From: Steinernema hermaphroditum
Lineage: Eukaryota > Nematoda > Chromadorea > Rhabditida > Steinernematidae
Direction: 5' to 3'
Assembly (NCBI GenBank): GCA_030435675.1
Contig: CM059625.1
Location: 372,001-436,000 of the forward strand
DNA length: 64,000 bases
The notes under the pieces: generated by a model
Told to the model about the DNA's origin: nothing
Database searches by the model: none
The model's input: only the letters and a program-made list of their open reading frames with translations
Program-made: the position numbers and the translations under genes
Shown here: in pieces, positions 44,199 through 57,400 of the stretch
Numbering within the stretch: the stretch's first letter is position 1
How the letters are laid out: every line of letters starts with the position of its first letter

Positions 44199-47100
44199 AA
44201 TGGACTGTGTCTCTAGCAAAGTGATGACCGTCGCACTTAATGAAACTCCCTCGCACTCGGTCACTTTAATATGCGAGCAGATTTTTTATCCTCAAGTACA
44301 GATCTGGGTCAACAGCGGATGTGCAACGGCGGAGGGTCGGAGGAGTCACGCCGAGGCTACCTTAATAATGCAATACAGAGTCCGATTATAACGTGCGGAT
44401 TAAGTGAATACGAGGAGTCGACTAAAGAAAGAAGAGCGAATCGCACTTTCCGAAGTGGAACGCCATTAAAATTCCTAAAAAGACTGGAATCCGTGGATAA
44501 ACTGTAGCGAAGTTTATACAGCAGGAAAAGGAATGTTTCAACGAAATATCACCGAATCTAACTTGGATAGTCATTTTTGCTATTGGTTTGTGACGAGATG
44601 AACTTTCAAGAAGTCAGAGTGAAACAAATCCCATACATCATTCTGTATGCGTAGCTGTAGCCGACTGTTTCTGCAGGATTTCCTGGATACTACTGCCCTC
44701 TATAGATGGAGCTGGTTGTTTATCCTTTTTCAATCATTGTCAGAACACAGCATAATCAGCGTTTTTGTGAAATTTCTTTTTGTACTTTGTAAGACATCCT
44801 TTATTCCCGAAAATTAGTTCAAGTGAATTGCTATTTTATTGCACCACTGTTGCAAGCTCTCACTTGCGATAGACGTTCGTCGATCACTGAGAATGTAAAG
44901 AAAGCACATAGATTCAAAAATGTTGTTGGGAAAAAAGTGTTTACCGTCCCACGCCGCACACATTGTAATGGCCTCATTAAATGCTGCGGTGAGAATATGA
45001 GTAACGGATCATTGTCAATGATAATCTGAGCCGACGTTCTTTACTGTAGAATAGTGACCAATGAATGCTGAGTGTGAACGGCAAATCATGGTCAAAAGTT
45101 TTCAAGGGGTCATTTCAGGTCTTAGCTTCATCTGTATAGCGTTAGCACTCAATGCCATTTCTCGGTGATTCATTGGAGACACTGTTCCGCTGTGCACATG
45201 ACTAATCAGAATTCCACAAACACTGCTGTCGGTGTAATTTTGTTTCTACTATCGGCCAGAACACTTCCTTTCTTTGATGTAACAATCACAGCCTTGTGCG
45301 CAATGCAGAGAACAAACGTTCCAGATGTTCCAGGTTTCGTGAAATTCAGTTATCGAAAAAATTACTATGCGAAACATTTCCATATTTTCAGCAACAAAGA
45401 TAAGTATTTGGCGAATACTCTATCGATGTGCCGCTCAGGTCAAACGAAATCGGCGCCCGCTAAGCACACTCAACACCTGAAATATCTCATGTCTGCGCGA
45501 CCAATCGCGGTTAAACATTTTTTCATGGAATTCTTTGCTCAATCTGTTGCCTACCATAACCACTCAGTCGCCTGCACCATAAGCGACATGCGCTTCTTTT
45601 CGTTTTGGTGAAGGACACTCGAATATGCACAACTTTTTGTGGTACTCAAATCAACATACATCATCGGGAGCCGAAATGATTAATGAAATGAATCGGTGTC
45701 AAAACGTCGAAAGCGCTCTCGGTGAGAGGCAAGAGGCAAGCGTAACAACTGTCGGACACGTCTGCCATCTGTGCCATTAATTTTATTCAAAGGGCAAGTC
45801 GATCCCTTTATGTTGGTGTTCACGACATTGGTAATGATTTTTGTTGATACCTGTAAGTTCATCCGATCTTCCTTAACTGACGCAAATCCCACAGCTAAGG
45901 CTCTTCTTCAATATGCAAATGCTGAAAAATTGAGATAGATTGATGCCAGCCGGTGCCATTCGGCCAACAGTTGTGGTGCAGCTGCGAAGGCACGTCCTGT
46001 GATGAGTCATGGGTTTTATGGTGGTATTCACTCTGCGGCCCAAAAAGTATGATCGTCTGGGAGATGATCGCGGGCTCACGGAGACTTCTTGCCGCTCGTC
46101 GGCTGCACTCAGTGCATTCAACATCCTGTCCAGATGTGCGCTTCGTGAATTGCAAATTCAGAGGTTCCACCACCGCCGTTGGCCTTCGCGCTGCTTCCGC
46201 GCCCCCGATTGCCCGCCGAGTGTGAATGTAAGACGATGCTGCGATGGCGCGCTTTTTGCCACCGCCAGGGCAGCAGCAGGAAGCTACCATGTACACGCCC
46301 CAAACGGTCACCCTCGGCCCGCCACCAAAGCCGGGGCATTCTATGAGGTGTAACTCTATTCTTTGACCCGGCATCATTTCTGATTTCGTTTGGAGGTTGC
46401 GAAGATGTATATCTGTTCTTCGCGCGGGAATTGCGGTACTCGCGTTTGTTGTTCTATGCCTAAGTGGAGAGGTGATGATTGCATCTCACACCCTCGCCGT
46501 CATCAAGAGCGTCTTGGCACCGCTTTTGGAAGTGATAAGCCCAACGAGTAGTAGAATGGCTTTTGCCTTCGCGAACTGAACCTAACGGTTGACGACCGTG
46601 CGAGGCGTCTGTTTGTTTCACTTTGCAACATTCACGCCCGCGCTAGTTTCCAATTAAATTTGAACGTCACTTGCAAGGACAAGAGTTAGAAAGGAGGTGC
46701 GATGTGAAACCGTTCCCTCGACTCTCAAATGTTTCGAAATATTCCCGCTGAGGGCAAAAAAAAGTTGAAGGGATTGTTAATAGTGATTGAATGAACGTCT
46801 CGTCCCTCGTTCTCTTTTTAGAAAAATGTTGCTACGGATCATTCCGCCAAATCTATCGATCAGTGGTGCAAAAAACGGGAGATGGGCGGTAAGATCGCGA
46901 TGGGGTTAGCATCATTCAGAGAGAGTGAGTGCGGTAGCGGTGCCGCCAAACCGCCGGTGCTGCCGTTGCCTGTGAACTTATACGACTTGGTGGAGGTGAC
47001 CAATAGTGTAACGTTCAGGCATTTACGCGTAGTACTAGCACAGACGCCGACCTTGCGTCTCGCGCCCTTAAGCAGATAGGGAGAGATAGATCGATCGGTA

Positions 47101-47443
47101 TGCAACTGCACAGTCACTCATCACACATGCACATATGTACTATATGCGACTCCTCGCCTCCTCCTCCGCCTCGATTTGGCATTCACCGTTATTGTACGTG
47201 AGGAAGGCGTCTTGCTGCTTGCTTTCTTCGATGTTTGCATTTGCGCTTGCTCGGGCAAAGCGCGCCGTGATTGTCTTGTCTTCTTCTCGCGTCCGTCCGT
47301 TGCCCTTTTCGATCGCGCCCCTCGCCCGCCACCTAACGGTTCGTTTTGAATTCCAATTCACCGTCTTGAACCGCTTCGAACTCGCGTTGTCGCTGTGCTT
47401 TACTTTGGATGATCACTCGTTTACTTTTTAGAAAGTTGAAGGC
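44199..47443. other. long intergenic region, promoter side of laminin beta and collagen
   Basis: The collagen and laminin genes diverge from here. No further gene is supported. The 45.9-46.4 kb part is GC-rich with open frames on both strands, but none has domains or splice support. The 46.9-47.4 kb part is GC-rich and probably belongs to the laminin regulatory region. An ACTTTTTAG acceptor (AG at 47430-47431) lies 12 bases before the laminin ATG and is a likely spliced-leader site. Confidence 0.4.
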
Positions 47444-50400
47444 ATGGACCACCGGTTGATTGTCGCCCTTCTGGCGACAATCTTCTGCATGGATCTCCTG
47501 TCAGCTGAGGAGGAAAAACCGTGTAGTGCTTCGTCTTGCTATCCGGCTACTGGAAATCTACTCATTGGTCGCGAGCAACGTTTGAAGGCTTCGTCAACAT
47601 GTGGTCTGAATGGCCGTCAGCGATACTGTATTGTATCCCATTTGGCCGAACGCACTAAGTGCTTCTACTGTGATAGTAGAACGGAGTGGAAGCCGCACCG
47701 CGAGCCCTACAGGAATAGCCATCGGATCGAGAACATCGTTTCGAGTCCCTACCAGGATCGTACAAGAAATTGGTGGCAATCCGAGAATGGTGTTCAAGTG
47801 AGTGCTTAAGGCGTTCATTACATTCTAACACGAACACAAACAGACCCGAAATTCAAATTTGTATTTACCGTTCAGATCTCATCACTGGCATTTGTTACGA
47901 TAACAACCATTTGTTGCTAACACGTTCAATTGACGTCCCCTGATAACGTTTTTTTTTTCACTCGTAAATCCCACCAGGAAGTGTCGGACACCGATATTTA
48001 TTTAATGTTGACACATCTTAACTACAGCGGCTCTTCAAACATATGTTATCACAGTCTGTCATATTTTTATCAGTTTCAAGAAGAGATGCTTGGTTATAAC
48101 AATAACAACCATAAAACCCTATTGTTTGGACGCTTCTTTTTCAGAATGTTACTATTCAAGTCGATTTTGAAGCTGAGTTTCACTTTACCCACTTGGTGGC
48201 GACTTTCAAATCTTTCCGACCCTACGGCATGATCATCGAGCGCTCGTCCGACTACGGCAAAACATGGAAGCCGTACAGATACTTTGCCTACGACTGTGAC
48301 AAAATATTCCCAGAAATCAAACGTGAGCCTGCCCAGAAACACAGCGACGTTATCTGTTCAACGAAGTACAGTGGCCTTTCGCCATCCACCGGTGGAGAAG
48401 TGGGTTTTGTACATTTTTGCTGTATATTCCACTCTCTTTGATTATTAGGTTATTTACAAAGTGATCTCGCCCCATATTCACACGGATAATCCGTATGCCG
48501 AAGAGATCACTCAGCTCTTGATGATTACCAACCTCCGCATCAACTTCACCAAACTGCACACACTTGGTGATGATCTGCTGGATTACCGCCCAGAAATTGA
48601 GGAGAAGTATTATTACGCGTTGTACGATTTGGTCGTGCGCGGCTCGTGCTCTTGCTATGGCCACGCTCAGCGGTGTATTCCGATCGATGGAATAACCGAC
48701 ATTGAGAATCCGGACATGGTTCACGGACGATGTGAATGTACGCACAATACACAGGGCTTGAACTGCGAAAAGTGCTTGGACTTCTTCAATGATGCCCCAT
48801 GGAGGCCAGCTGTCGCCAACGAGACTAATGAATGCCGGCGATGCAATTGCAACGGACACGCGTCGAGGTGCCACTTCGACAAAGCTGTCTACGAAGCTTC
48901 CGGTATGTCGTTATTTTAGACACAAAGGGCAAACCGAAAAAATGTCACTCGGCATTCCTGTTCTGAGGCAAACAAAAACTGTTCTTTGTATTCGCACGCA
49001 CATAAACTCACAAATGAGCACCAAAAAGAAATTTTACTTTTCGGAAGTACGATCAGTATTTTATGACTATCCTACAGTAGAGTTCAAAACAAGGAACAGA
49101 CGTCCCTTCCGTCATAACATGATAATTAAATTTGTGTTTATTATCGCACAGTTTCGCACACAAAAGTACATGAGTTCACAACGCAGAGCAGAACCCACTT
49201 GTTTGAAAAGCTCCCACATCTTACCGCAAAGTCCAACATTTAGTTGTTTCAAATACGCAATTTTCAGGAAACGTGTCTGGTGGTGTTTGCGATGATTGCA
49301 TGCACAACACGCAAGGAAAGAACTGTGAGCAGTGCAAGCTCTTCTACTACCGCGATCCAGCACGAGAAATCACTGATCAATATGTGTGCCGTCCATGCGA
49401 CTGCGATAAGACGGGGTCAAAGAACGAGGGAATTTGCGAAAGCGAACAAGACGAGGAACGCGGCCTGATCGCTGGAAAGTGTTACTGTAAGCAGAATGTC
49501 GAGGGATCTCGGTAAGCGTAATTCTAAGGCAGTAGTTTGTTCATGGAACCTCTTTAGTTGTGACCGCTGCAAGAATGGCTTCTGGAACATGACCACTGAG
49601 AACGCCAACGGATGTCAGGCTTGCACTTGCCATCTTCTGGGAACGCATAACAATGAGGGTTGCGATAAGTACACCGGTGCGTGTACTTGCAAGCGCAATG
49701 TTCGTGGGGAGAACTGTGACGAATGTCTGGTGTGTTAAGCCACACGTTCTTACATTTAATTGCAAATTTCAGCCTGAGCACTATGGCATGAGCGACGATC
49801 CCGATGGTTGCAAGCCTTGTGATTGCGACCTTGGTGGAGCCTATGACAATCAGTGCGACCTGGTCACTGGACAATGCAAGTGCCGCGATCATTTTGGAGG
49901 CCGTCGCTGCGATTCTACTGATTCGTCGTATTTCTGCCCTAATATCGACTATAACAAGTACGAAGCCGAGTATTCAAATTTCACAAATGTAGGATTATGC
50001 TCTGTGGATTTAGTTAGTTCCTTTCTTTTAGGGAGCTATTGAAGCTCGTGAAATTCCAATCAACCCTCGTGAACGTCTCTGGACCGGCGATGGTTTCCTC
50101 AAGGTCTATGAAGGCTCATCCGTCACTTTCACTGTTGAAGATCTCGCACAGTCCATGTACTACAACTTGATCATTCGCTACGAAGCCAATCCAATGGACA
50201 ACGTTGGTTGGGAAAACATCGAAGTCGTCGTCATGCGACAGGGAGCTCCTGACTCAAGCGGTCCTTGCGCCAACTACATGAACACTGAAGACTACCAGAT
50301 CGCTCGTTTGGATTTGCGGGGTCGCTACTACGAAGTTCAAGGTGGTGGAGTCTGCCTTGAAGCCGGAAAGACATACCAGATCGAAGTCCGCTTTGGAGAA

Positions 50401-53400
50401 AAACGCACTGGAATGCCTGATCGTAGTGCATCAGTCCTCATCGATTCGCTAGTTTTGTCACCCCCCACGAAGTCACTTGAAATCTTCAAGAGACCAGAGA
50501 ACTTCCATCATCTGGAGCAGTACGAACGGTAAGACTTAAGTAACATTTCTGGTTGTAACTCGGTTTTCAGCTACCAGTGCCGCAACCAAATCCTTTCACT
50601 GACGCCTCAAAGTGACTTATCTGATGTTTGTGTCCGGTACACTTGCCCTGTTGCTGCTTCCATTCACCAAAAAGGCATTTCGTGCGACTGCGATCCCACA
50701 GGATCTGTTTCTGGCATTTGCTCTGCCAGTGGTGGTCAGTGCGAATGTAAGCCAAACGTTGTTGGCCGCCGATGCGACGCTTGCGCTGTTGGAACCTATG
50801 GATTTGGACCTGCTGGATGTACGCCTTGTGCCTGTGACAGTGTTGGAGCCCTCAACAACTTCTGCGACGAACAGTCAGGACAGTGCGAATGCACAGAAAA
50901 AGGAATCACAGGAAGACAATGCAACCAGTGCCAACCAGGCTTCTGGTCCTTCCCTGAATGCAAGACCTGTCAATGCAACGATCACGCCTCTCATTGTGAC
51001 CAAAAGACTGGCGCATGTATCGAGTGCCGTGATCTTACTATGGGACACAACTGTGAGCGCTGCCAACACGGTTACTACGGTGATCCGCGTCTTGGGGTGA
51101 ACCTTAAATGCAAGCCTTGTCCATGCCCTGGAGGACCGTCGTCAGGCTACCAACACGCCGACACTTGCTATCTTAACCGAACAGCTCCCAACACTCAAGA
51201 TGTGGTTTGTAACTGCCGGTACGTGCAGTTTCTAATTATGACGCTAATCGCAAGGCATGTTTAGTGCTGGATACGTTGGAGAACGTTGCGGACAATGCGA
51301 CGTTAACCATTGGGGTAATCCCGGCGAGATCGGAGGCTCTTGCCAGCGCTGTGACTGCAACGGAAACATTGACTTCTCTGTGCCTGGCAGCTGTGATGCC
51401 GCGTCTGGAGAATGCACGAAATGTCTCCACTACAGTGAGGGTGCGCAGTGCGAGAACTGTGTCGAAGGTTATTACGGCGATGCAAAAATTCGGAACTGCA
51501 TCCGATGCACATGCAACCATCTCGGAACCAACTCGTCTGCTGGAGCCTGCGATCGTATCAGTGGGCAGTGCCCTTGTTTCCCTAACATCGAAGGTCTCAG
51601 CTGTGACAAATGTGCGCCCGAGCACTTCAATATGGCTTCTGGAAAGGGATGCACGGCTTGTGCCTGCGATCCTAATGGTGTTGTCACCGACAGCGAAGGA
51701 AACCCTCATCTTCAGTGCAACGAACTTGATGGACAGTGCCTTTGTAAGAGAGGCCGTGGTGGACGCACGTGCTCTGAATGCGAAGATTATTACTGGGGTG
51801 ATCCGGTGAACGGAGAGTGCAAGCGGTGCGAATGTAACTCGATCGGATCGGCCACATTGCAATGTAACCGCGACGATGGAACGTGTGTCTGCCAGCCAGG
51901 ATCTGGCGGCCCTCTTTGTGATCAATGCGCCCGTGGATACACCGGACAATGGCCACATTGCGAGGCTTGCGGCGAATGCTTTGATAATTGGGATCGTATT
52001 ATCACCGAGCAGAAGCAGGAGGTTGACCGACTAATCGAACTCGTCAACAATATCGAAGACACCGGAGTGGCGTCAGAATACGATGACCGTTTCGAGGAGA
52101 TGGAGGCTAATCTCGAGAACATCAAACAACAACTGGCCACTGCCAACATTAGCAAGCAGGATGTTGAAAATATTCAAGAGCGCGTTACCGGGCTGCAGAA
52201 CGCTCTCGTTAAGGCAAAGAACGACCTCAGCACTGTCAGCGAGCGCGTGACTGACTTGACCACTACTGTTGATAACTCGGAGGAGGCTATGAAGTCGATG
52301 AAGGAGAAGGAGGCGCAACTTGACAGCGCTATCAATGATCTTACAAGTCAGACAACTTTATTGCGCGAAGGAGACGTGCAGGGCGCTTACAACAGTACTC
52401 GCAATTCGGCCGCAAAGTCTCAAGATGCTCAGCACCTGACCGATGAAGCGGTATCCAAGATCAGCACGGCGGAAGATTATGGCCGTCGCACGGATCAGCT
52501 TCTCGAGCAACATGGTAATGACTTTGCCAAACAGTATGAAGAAAACAAGGAAGCTTTGGCAGAGACTGCCATGAAGGTATACTCAGTTGCCCCTTATAAT
52601 AGACGTAATGTAATTGATTTAGATCTCGTTCCTGCAGGCGCATGAACCGGAACTCAACGAGGAAGTTTGCGGAGCTAAGGTCTTTGGCTGCGATGACATT
52701 TGCGGAGGCCCAGGGAAGGCTTGTAATGGAGTATGTGGAGGAGACTCTTGCACTTTGGGCTCAGCCACGCTTGCCAGCCAAGCCGGCGGATTTGCCGAAG
52801 AGGCTGATTCTCTTATTGACCAGAAGCAAAAGACCGTTAAAGAGGTTGGTATTGATAAGTATACAACAAACAATTAATCTCCACTATTCCAGCTGCGTGA
52901 AAAGCTTCAGCAGATCCTCTTTGATATCGACCAGACACGCGGCCAATCCGATAACACATATACTGTAGCCGAGAATGCCGCCAAGCAAACGAACCAAACA
53001 AAAACGGCTCTGCAGGAAGTCCTTAAGAATATGAAAGAATTCCTTGAGCTTGAGAAGTCAACCCCTGAGCAAATCCGTACTCTTGCCGAAGAGATCTCCA
53101 ACATGAAGATCTCCCTCACTCCTGATGAAATCAAGAATCTCGCTGACGAGGTATATATGACACTTAGAACATAACATCATGTTAGAGCATTCAGATCAAG
53201 GGACTCCTTGCCAACATGGAAAATACAGATACGATCCTCGCGGAAACTCACGGAAACATGACGATTGCTGCGCAACTCGAGGCTGATGCCAAACACACCA
53301 GCGAAAGCGCCGCAGCCACCCGCAACGCTACTGATTCTGTGAACAAAATGCTTCAAGAGGCTGAGTTCGATCGCGTCGAAGGTGGGAAAGCCCTAAAAGA

Positions 53401-54071
53401 GGCACAAGAAAATTTGGATGCCGTAAGGTAAGCAAAACCACAAATTACTCTCTGAAGAAAAGACCACGGGATGTTCTTACAAAATAGAATACGTCCTTTA
53501 CAGAGAGATGCTCAGCTCTGACCTTCTCGACAAGTCGGAAGAAATCGTAAAGCTCCGCAACGACACACTAAATAATCTTGACAAGACTTCTGAAGATCTT
53601 CGCGTGAAATATTATCAGATCATGGAGAAGATGCGTCTTGCCACTAATGCGGCTGACGAAGCCGATGAAATCGTACAGCAAACCTATGAAAAGTTGGAAT
53701 CGCTTACGGTACGTCCCAAAAAATGAGCGCTTCTCTATGTTCTGTGTTGCAGTCCAAACGCGCTGAAGCCGAGGAACTTTTGAAGAAACACCAGAAGGGC
53801 AACGAAGCCAAAAGGCAGAGGGCCGAAAGCCTTCGCAAGCGCGCCACCGAACTCCTCAGCAACATCCACTTAGTTAGTGAAAGGATTGAACGTATGCTAC
53901 CCAGTAATTGCCTAATCTAATACACGAATTTCAGAAGAAAAGCTGGCAAAGGACGCAAGCGAGGTGAATCTCAGTGAGTACAAGAGACAGTTGGTCGAGC
54001 TCAACGACAGACTGAACATGGTGTTCTCGGAAATCAAGGCGCGAAAAGATCACTACAACTCCTGCGGATGA
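47444..54071 (+). CDS. lam-1: laminin subunit beta
   Basis: Fifteen exons sum to 1775 codons plus stop: 47444-47797, 48145-48399, 48449-48902, 49268-49511, 49558-49729, 49773-49988, 50032-50528, 50571-51218, 51265-52576, 52638-52844, 52893-53150, 53195-53427, 53504-53708, 53753-53891, 53938-54071. A signal peptide is followed by the laminin N-terminal polymerisation domain (about 25-268). Cys-rich LE repeats run to about 560, then the LF (domain IV) segment (about 566-731). More LE repeats reach about 1188, and a long coiled coil is interrupted by the laminin beta knob ([14 protein letters not shown], from about 1394). The C-terminal ...NSCG provides the cysteine that pairs with the gamma chain. 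The length and order match laminin beta chains (about 1,800 residues). The product assembles with alpha and gamma chains into basement-membrane heterotrimers. This is the best-supported gene in the window. Confidence 0.97.
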
Positions 54072-54442
54072 AGAAACCCAACAGATCTAGTAGCAATCAC
54101 ATTTAGAGAACCCAACGTGTAATATTACTGAAGAACTCAACTTTCGTTTTTGTGTATTCCCAATATGTTCGCCTTTCTTCACTCCGTGCCATGATTGTTT
54201 TTTCTTTGTTGCTAATTATGAAATAATCTCATAAATGACCATAAAGTATTTCCTTCAACCGTTTCAGACTATATCTCATTTGTGTCACAAAAACACAAAC
54301 TGTCTCGCCACGGATCCTTTATACAACTATATATAGTGGTTTGTCGGTCAGAATTAAAAATGCAACAAAGTGTGTATATGAACTAAAAATCTGGTGGTAC
54401 AAACCATCACGGTATGTGCGTCACATTTGCATTCGTTAATAC
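54072..54442. other. laminin 3' UTR and spacer
   Basis: AT-rich, with ATAAA-like strings but no exact AATAAA close to the stop. Nothing else is recognised. Confidence 0.4.
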
Positions 54443-57400
54443 ATGACTATCGTGACTTCCATTTGTTACATGATCATGTTTATACGCTCTCTATATGTTC
54501 TTTTACTACTTACCAAAGTATCTTCTCAAGTCCATGGTGAGTTCAGTCATGCATATTTGCTGAATAGACCCTATCCTTCCTCATTTAGTCCATTTAGCTT
54601 TTTTATCTTTTTTTTATGTTGGCCATTATTGAAGAGGTCTTTAAAAGAATACCAATGACAGCCTTACGACTTCTTAGTAATTCAAACCGTTCAGTAAAGT
54701 ACTTGGACAAATATGACTCTTGACGGGGTGCATACCTTATGAGTTCCTCAAGCTGAAAGACCCACAGACGATCCAAATGGAAATAACCTTCAAAATACTA
54801 CGATTCGCGGAAGCCATCAGTGATCGTAGTTCACGCCAAGAATGGACAGATTTCGCGACAAACTTAGCTGCTTTGAAAGGCCCATCTGTAACGGAAATTT
54901 TGGATTATACGGCTAGAAATGTGGAAGGCTTCTTGCTTTTAGCGAGACATCAACAGTTTGCCGAGGGGATTTACAACATATCATTGAACTGGTGCGTTGA
55001 TATGAGAGCGCTTTGTCGGCTGTGAAGTCTGGTAACAGGAACGGCACAACATAACAGTAACGTTCCATTCTAGGAAAAGGCTGAAGATTTAGGAACCGCC
55101 CTGCATTGTAGCAAAGAAGACTGTCCATTAATTGACGCTCTTGTGCGCAGCTACCCGATTTACCCATGGGTGCAATATGATTATAATACGTTCTTTAACA
55201 AAATAAGCGCTTACCTTCTGAACGCGGAGAATAACGACGATGAAAAAATCGGTCAGATCTACGAGGAAATGCTGCGGGTAACGAGAAGGAACTACGTGTT
55301 GCGTGAAAATTTTCTAAGTCAAGAAATAAAGGAATTCGGAAATCTGATGGAATTCTTCTTCGTTTCTCGAAAGGTACTGTCTTCGAAGAAACTAGCAGCA
55401 GCAAGCTGCTCAAATGTTGCCTTTTCAGATGTATCCTTCACGACAAATTAGCAAGCTGTTCTCAGCTAACGTATTAGGTTGATGCAAAAGAAATGTCGAT
55501 TTTTGTTAAAAAGAAAATTGATCATGAAAGTATAATAATCAAAAGCTGAACCCATTCACCATTAGTATTCACAAAAGACATTCACCATTAGTATTCACGA
55601 GTTGTCGCCTATGTCCACGTAGAGAGTAAATGCCTTAAGGGCCAGTTATAGTTGCGGAAACAGTTTCCGGAAACAGTTTCCGAATTTTGCTTGAAAACTG
55701 TTTCCGGGGCGCGGAAACGGTTTCCAGGTTTGCGGAAACAGTTTTTGAAATGAATTTTCGAAAATAGTTTTGTTTTGTTTTTTTTTTTATATTTTGGTGC
55801 TTCTCACCGTACTCCTCTTATGATAACTCACTCTTTCGCAGCTTTTGCTGCTACCGGATGCTAAATTAAAGCATCATCTACAAGATTCGCGTGTATTTCA
55901 CTGTGTCGTCCGTCTTTTTTTGCGTTTTCTGTATTAATTCAGTTCTGCTCAGGTGTTTTTCAACTATGACGCGCTGTACGAAGCTGTGAAACGACGAGAA
56001 GGCGTTACAAGGCCGGCTACTCGATTCATTGGATCGTTTCGAAGTTCACCGAAATCGGCACGAGGCCTGGAAATTCTTCTCTCAGCCAAGCGCACATGGT
56101 TCTAGAATAGGAAAGGGACGTCCGCAACTCTTATTCGCGCGTGACAAGCGATTGATATAGTACGCTGGGTTTAATTCGACGATAAGATGCCAGAAATTCC
56201 TGAAGAATCCGCGAGATACAGTGGCAGCTCCAGAATCTTCACGAACTTCTGGCAACTATCGTTGAATTAGACCCAGCGCACAATATCTTGCGGACGCCCC
56301 TTTTCTAACGCAGAGCCATACGCGTTTGGCTGAGAGAGGAATTTCCACATCACGTGCTGGCTTTGGTGAATTTCGGAAGCGATCTTATGAATCTTGTAGC
56401 CAGCCTTATAAAATACCGAAATCGCCGCTTTTTTCTCGTTCGGGAGCTTCATAATATGCGGCATAGTTGAATAGTAGCTGAACAGAACTGAATTAATACA
56501 GAAAACGCAAAAAAGACAACGAGATAACGAGATACACGCGAGTCCTGGTGTTTTTCCCAGGTAAAGTATGACAGGTTTGAACGAAAACACTGGCGGGATG
56601 GCCATCTTAAGCTGAAATCCACTCAATTCTACGTTTCTAGCCCTGCTCAGATACCAGGGCCAAAAGCAAGTGACTCCTGTAGCGACCTCTCCATGGTCAT
56701 GACCATGGAATAAACTTGTCCGGGAAAGTTTCAGTGGACAACAGCCGCGGAAAGTGGCAGTTCCACAAGCAAATCAGGGTGACAGACCTCACGGGCTTGT
56801 GATAACTGCCTACAATTCAAAATCGCCGGCAAAAACAGTCAGAAATCACGACAGAAACGTCGAAACACTCAAAGAAGAACTCAGAAACCAAATCTGCACG
56901 ACAGGTCCCACCGCGAATCCAAAACTGTTTCCGGAAACAGAAAACTGTTTTCAAACATGCTTGAAAACTGTTTCCGCCCCGGAAACTGTTTCCGGAAACA
57001 GTTTTTTGAACTATAACCGACATCGGAAACAGTTTGCTAGAAACTGGCCCTTTACTGAACGAATTCATAGTGGTTTGGACTTGAAAAAGTTTGTGACTCA
57101 AATTTTGACTTCCTCACATCTTTTGATTTTTTTTTTCTGCCAAGGAGCACTGCATCGACAGGAATAAGTGATAGTCAGGTGGAGCGATGTCTGTGCTATA
57201 AGGCGGTCAAACAACTATCCTTGATATTGCGAAGGAGGATTCCAATCATAGTGATTGTTGTTGATTTTTTGTACATTTTGCCCCCTGATTTCCACTACCA
57301 TTTTCGAGCCATCTGACTACAACGACCCTTTTTTCACACCTATTGATCTTTCAAATGGCATACAAGCGTCTCATAGTGGTTGATTAATTAACGTTCACAA

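Noticed and set aside
45165..45611. Plus-strand 148-codon frame in the intergenic region
   Set aside because: No recognisable domain, no splice partners, mixed composition; length is within chance for this region.
45895..46377. Minus-strand 160-codon frame and overlapping plus-strand frames in a GC-rich block
   Set aside because: Frames are open on both strands because of base composition; there is no domain, signal peptide, splice site pattern or partner exon. More likely regulatory DNA.
51236..51958. Minus-strand 240-codon frame inside laminin
   Set aside because: Antisense shadow of Cys-rich LE repeats; the plus strand is unambiguous laminin beta.
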